A stretch of 64,000 nucleotides of DNA from Lateolabrax maculatus (taxonomy: Eukaryota; Chordata; Actinopteri; Acropomatiformes; Lateolabracidae), in NCBI GenBank assembly GCA_031216445.1, contig CM062219.1:3331501-3395500 (forward strand), read 5' to 3'. Positions 60,261 through 64,000 of the stretch are shown here, in pieces (the stretch's first letter is position 1; each line of letters starts with the position of its first letter). Position numbers and translations under genes: made by a program. Under the pieces are notes generated by a model. The model searched no databases. It saw only the letters and a list, made by a program, of their open reading frames with translations, and was not told the DNA's origin.

Positions 60261-60624
60261 TGACGACTCTTGATGACATGAGTCCGACCTAAAAAACCCA
60301 TTTCGGTCCCTTTCATTGACACTTTCATGGAGTAAAACTGCAACAATGGACGAATTAAATGTCCAACAACTCCCTGGTGAGTGTCAGCGGACCTCCTCTC
60401 AGGGCCGTGGCCCGGCAGAGCATCAGTCTGCTCGGCTCTCCTGCCACGAGTTTCCCCTCACAGCTCCGAGAGCCCCACGACCGGAGACATGGGAAAAGTC
60501 CCAGTATCCTCAGGCTGAGAGTCCTCAAAGACAGACTAATAATAATCTGTCTGTTGCAGCTGTAGAAAAGAAGTTTTGGGGTTTTTTTTAAAGGAGGATT
60601 TTCTCTCGCAGCGCAGATACTTAC

Positions 60625-60950
60625 GTGTAACTGCTGGAGCGACGCCTCTGAGACCCTGCAGGACCCAGGCTCCTCTCGCGTCTCCTCCGGGGTTTTTCTT
60701 GCAGTTTTTGGGTTGTCGGATTTGATCCTGCGGTCTTTTCTCCTCGGTCCAGTCAGTCCCTCAGTGTCTCCTCTTCATCCTCCACGTTTTGCCCCGGACC
60801 ACAGAAGAATGAATGGCTCCGTGCTGCTGCTCGGCCCGGACAGGCTTGTGTTGGGATGGGAGTGACTGCCCCCCTGTTAGTGCCCTCCCCCATCCGCCCT
60901 GCAGCGCTGCAGCCCGCCCTGCACCCAGCAGGAGCCCTGACTTCCCTCAG
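60625..60950 (-). other. lhfpl2: probable lhfpl2 non-coding exon 1 and promoter
   Basis: A GC-rich, purine-rich leader-like block on the minus strand ending in GCAGTTACAC followed by donor GTAAGT (60624-60619). Phase is irrelevant because the CDS starts downstream. Position upstream of an acceptor-bearing coding exon fits the known presence of non-coding 5' exons in LHFPL2. It contains a 5-residue uORF (MKRRH, 60761-60778) and possibly a longer one starting at 60893. The 5' limit is a guess. Confidence 0.55.
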
Positions 60951-60999
60951 CGCTGGGCCTGCATTCAACACCTGAGCACAGTCATGCAGACTTGCAGAG

Positions 61000-61375
61000 T
61001 GATTAAGGCCTATATTAAGATATTAAAGAAAACTATTAATGTGTGCATCACTTTAATGTTGCAGCTGGTAAAGGTGGAGCCAATTTAACTTTATATATAT
61101 ATATATATAATCTCAGCACAAGATCAATGAAGTTTTGTCTTTATTCATGATATTACCTGATCATTTATTTGCTGATTATATTTTATATTAGTAATCTGAA
61201 TTTGCAAACTAACTTAAGTTATTAGATGAATGTAATGGACTAAAAAGTACGATGTTTCCTTATGAGGTTTAGTGGAGTAGAAGTAGAAAGTAGTAGAAAA
61301 TGTAAATAGGCAGAGTACCTAAAAACTGTACTTAAGTACAGTACTTGAGTAAATGTACCACCACTCGTACGCAAA
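61000..61375 (+). repeat. dispersed repeat family A
   Basis: Contains GGTAAAGGTGGAGCC, an (AT)n tract (61094-61110), and ACTTAAGTACAGTACTTGAG (61330-61349), ending in TACCACCACTCG. Confidence 0.7.
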
Positions 61376-61880
61376 TACCACAATGTAATGTATGTCATAA
61401 TATAATAACATCATCAAAATGTACTTAAAGTATCAGACCTAAAAGTTCTTGTTCTGGGAATTATATATTATTAGATTATTAATACTAATGGGACTAATAA
61501 GTAGCCAGTGGAGACAGTTTTAACTACATTATACAGTGAAGTTTAGTCCAGCGGTTCCCAACCTAAGGGTCGGGCCCCTCCAAAGGGTCACAAAATACAT
61601 CTGGGGGGTTGTGAGATGATTAATGGGAGAGGAAAGAAGTTCTGATACACAAATTTATATTCATTTTTTGGGTTTTTTTCTCTAATCTTTGATTTGAAAC
61701 AGTTATTTCAATGAAACAATCTGAAATGTGTAGAGGGAAAAAAGTCATCAACAGCTCTAAGACAATGTGACCAAACTAGACCGACCACTAGTTTAATCTT
61801 TCACATTTTTTTAGAAAGAACAATATTTCCCTCTGAAATGTATTAAAGTAGAAATATAAAGTAGCATAAAATCTTCCACA
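61375..61880 (+). repeat. dispersed repeat family A, second copy, interrupted
   Basis: AAAATGTACTTAAAGTATCA on the left and CAATATTTCCCTCTGAAATG on the right belong to one copy, split by the element at 61549-61790. Confidence 0.6.
61549..61790 (+). mobile_element. hAT-like non-autonomous element with 8-bp target duplication
   Basis: Begins CAGCGGTTCCCAACC, a typical hAT-type end, and ends GACCGACCACTA, imperfectly complementary to it. It is flanked by GTTTAGTC (61541-61548) and GTTTAATC (61791-61798), an 8-bp duplication with one mismatch as hAT elements make. 242 bp, non-coding. Confidence 0.65.
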
Positions 61881-63599
61881 ACTGACTACATGTAATCAGT
61901 TACTCTGTGAGTGATCACTACTGTGTTGGAGGATGTGAAATGTGTGAAATAAGGGAATTCAAAAGCTTTAATATTATAATTATTTCTCGGATTAAAGCGT
62001 GGGATCCCTGAATGGTTCCCATGCAGGCATCATGGGAAACACTTCAATTTCAAAGCTTGCAGAGCAGTGACTTTTCTAATTAGAGATTCACTATTCACTT
62101 CATTACTCTACATAAAAGAAAGAAAGAAACATAAATTTAGGAATACATTTTTTCTTAAACAATCCGTATCTATAACATTCAACTGTTGAAGAACCTCTAA
62201 ACTTCTACAGTGTCCCACATGAATTACAATTTGGGGTTAAAAGTACAATATTAGTGTCTAAATATTCTGTTCTGTTTTTTTTTTTTTGTTTTTTGTCTAA
62301 TCAGAAGATAAATCAATAATCATGGTTAGCTGCAGTCTTACTGGCTGGCAAACTTCATTATTGATTCCCATATTATTTTCTTCCACAGTCAAACTTTAAT
62401 TTCCTCTTTAAATGTAACAAGTAATTCAATAATTGACATTTTGTCATCTATGTAAAGCAGTTGTTGTCTTAGCGTCTCTGATTACCACTCACCCTGTAAG
62501 AACAAGCGATTCACACAGTATTACATGAGCATTTGGGGAGTCTACATTTCACATTCCCTCTAAATCCGTGTCTTAACCTAACAGCTGAGCTAAAGACTCG
62601 CAGCTAACACCAGTCGCTGCAGATCGCTCGCATGTCGCTCCATATGCTGCCCAGCAGAAAGCCATACTTAGCATTATTTCCAGACATGTGTCTATTCGTG
62701 CACCATCTTCCATTCCCTGTCTCCAGTCTGCTATTGTTGCCACATTCAAAGGAAACGTTGGGCGCTTGTTCATAGAGGACAGTGTGAGGATGTGCAGTTG
62801 GTCCATTTGAAGAACAGGAATGGCGCAAAACAACAACTTTTGTATTTTCATGCACGCTTTGCACGACAGTGGACGAGTATGAATGGACTATTTTGAGACT
62901 GTTGTGACTAGAAGGGGAACAACTGGTGCCAGGACCTCGGTGCCCTCTTATTTGTGCTCCTCGGTCAGTCGAATGAGACTTGAATGGCTTGAAAACACAA
63001 GGGAAGTCTCATGACTTGGTACGGGAGTTTCTGGCTCAACAACTCTGCAGTTATTGTCAATAAGAGCAGCCTTGATGTTATCCACCCAGTTCCTGGGATC
63101 GACTGTGACTCTGACTGACTTTCAGTTTGACAGAATGAAAGCATAATAATGTGCAATAGAAATACTCCTGTAGTGAACCAGAAGGGTAGTTTCCCTATCT
63201 GAGATCTGAATGGACTCTAAACTCTCACAAAATGCTTTTTTTCTGTTTATTTTGACTGATTGGGAACAATTAGGAAGATTTGGTTAGTAATTATTTACTA
63301 CATATTGGAGATCAATAAAGTTCTTACTGGGTACTTATACCAGCATAAATATGTAATGGAAGTAGAAGGAAAGAAGACAAGAGGCTAGGAAATTAAGGGG
63401 TTAAATACAAATAAATTACAGTATAAATACTTTTATTTACTTACTTAATTATTCCAGGGTACAGCAATTTTGTTACTGGGAAACAAGAGAGGAAACATTA
63501 GAGAAATAGGAAAACATACAGTATAACAAAAATGTGGAGAATTATTCTTCCTCTCAGGTGAGTGCACAAGTCAATATATATTATTTTACATAAAGTTGT

Positions 63600-63735
63600 T
63601 GTTCTTAGCCGTGCAGCAATGTCAGTCTATTGATTGGTTGGTCAACTATTGGATGAATTGAGATGATATTTTGTACAGATTTTCATGGTTCCACAGGGGA
63701 TAAACCCTAGTACTTTGCCCTTTTCTTCCCTTGTA
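63600..63735 (+). repeat. dispersed repeat family C, fragment
   Basis: GATATTTTGTACAGATTTTC followed by ATGGTTCCACAGGGGATAAA and CCCTAGTACTTTG, in family order. Confidence 0.55.
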
Positions 63736-64000
63736 CCTACCAGTTAGTTATTTCATTGGTATTCCACATGTACAAAATATTTACTCTGTAATTTGTGGGA
63801 TTTAATCTTAAGTGTTACTGAAGATTTTATCGCTTATCTGTTTGAAAATAAGAAAGTATACTGAGGCCATACTCTGCCAAAAACCTTTTATCATAACTAC
63901 AAACCAGGAGTTCTTATCTTCTAAAGATTTTCTGTCTGTAATTACTCTTAAAAGTTATTATATGCTTTAAGAAGTGATACAAGTTGCACCTTCTGCTACT

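Larger units (their letters stand above)
34155..60624 (-). other. lhfpl2 intron 1 (26 kb)
   Basis: Bounded by the acceptor at 34155 and the probable non-coding-exon donor at 60624. It contains microsatellites, families A-D, several inverted-repeat elements (42880-43215, 57176-57529), and a GC-rich patch (about 35930-36160). Most of the rest is unique AT-rich intron in which I see no gene. Confidence 0.6.
60951..64000. other. region upstream of lhfpl2
   Basis: Repeat-rich: family A (61000-61375), a second family-A copy split by a hAT-like MITE (61375-61880), and family C (63600-63735). Between about 62000 and 63590 I see no recognisable gene; minus-strand frames at 62573-62864 are open but not identifiable. 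Confidence 0.65.

Overview
This is vertebrate, almost certainly percomorph (perch-like) teleost, nuclear DNA. It is AT-rich, with small exons separated by introns, many CA/GT microsatellites, and many degraded copies of short interspersed families common in spiny-rayed fishes. Three protein genes are recognised from exon-by-exon homology. All junctions are GT-AG and all phases close. In order they are ap3b1 (minus, 5' part only), scamp1 (plus, complete) and lhfpl2 (minus, complete CDS). Their order and orientation match human 5q14.1 (AP3B1 <, SCAMP1 >, LHFPL2 <), so this is a conserved syntenic block.

Layout. 1-10706: first five coding exons of ap3b1 (178 codons plus two bases), read right to left; exons 6 onward lie left of the window. 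Its 7.3 kb intron 1 contains an unrecognised minus-strand open frame that can be spliced from four short exons (4469-5261), a perfect 22-bp hairpin (3508-3557) and dispersed repeats. 10707-12642: divergent ap3b1/scamp1 intergenic region with ETS, M-box, X-box and CRE-like motifs. 12643-24620: scamp1, nine coding exons, 335 codons (337 with an alternative donor), with a 2.5-3.1 kb 3'UTR. About 24.6-26.7 kb: gap between two converging 3' ends, filled with repeats. About 26.7-61 kb: lhfpl2, with its last coding exon at 27653-27909, first coding exon at 33699-34119, and a probable GC-rich non-coding first exon near 60625-60950, giving a 26 kb first intron. 61-64 kb: repeat-rich sequence with no recognised gene.

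How the genes relate. AP3B1 is the large beta subunit of the AP-3 coat, which sorts cargo from endosomes to lysosome-related organelles. SCAMP1 is a four-helix carrier protein of post-Golgi and endosomal vesicles with NPF endocytic motifs. LHFPL2 is a four-helix tetraspan protein. The first two are both membrane-traffic genes in a head-to-head arrangement, but the sequence does not prove co-regulation.

No CRISPR array, tRNA, rRNA, viral genome or bacterial-type system was seen, and there is no clear evidence of a wholly new system. The items most worth checking are the nested open frame in ap3b1 intron 1, the GT-repeat splice acceptor plus tandem donors around scamp1 exons 3-4, the X-box and M-box near ap3b1, and several small inverted-repeat transposons, one with a near-perfect 8-bp target-site duplication.
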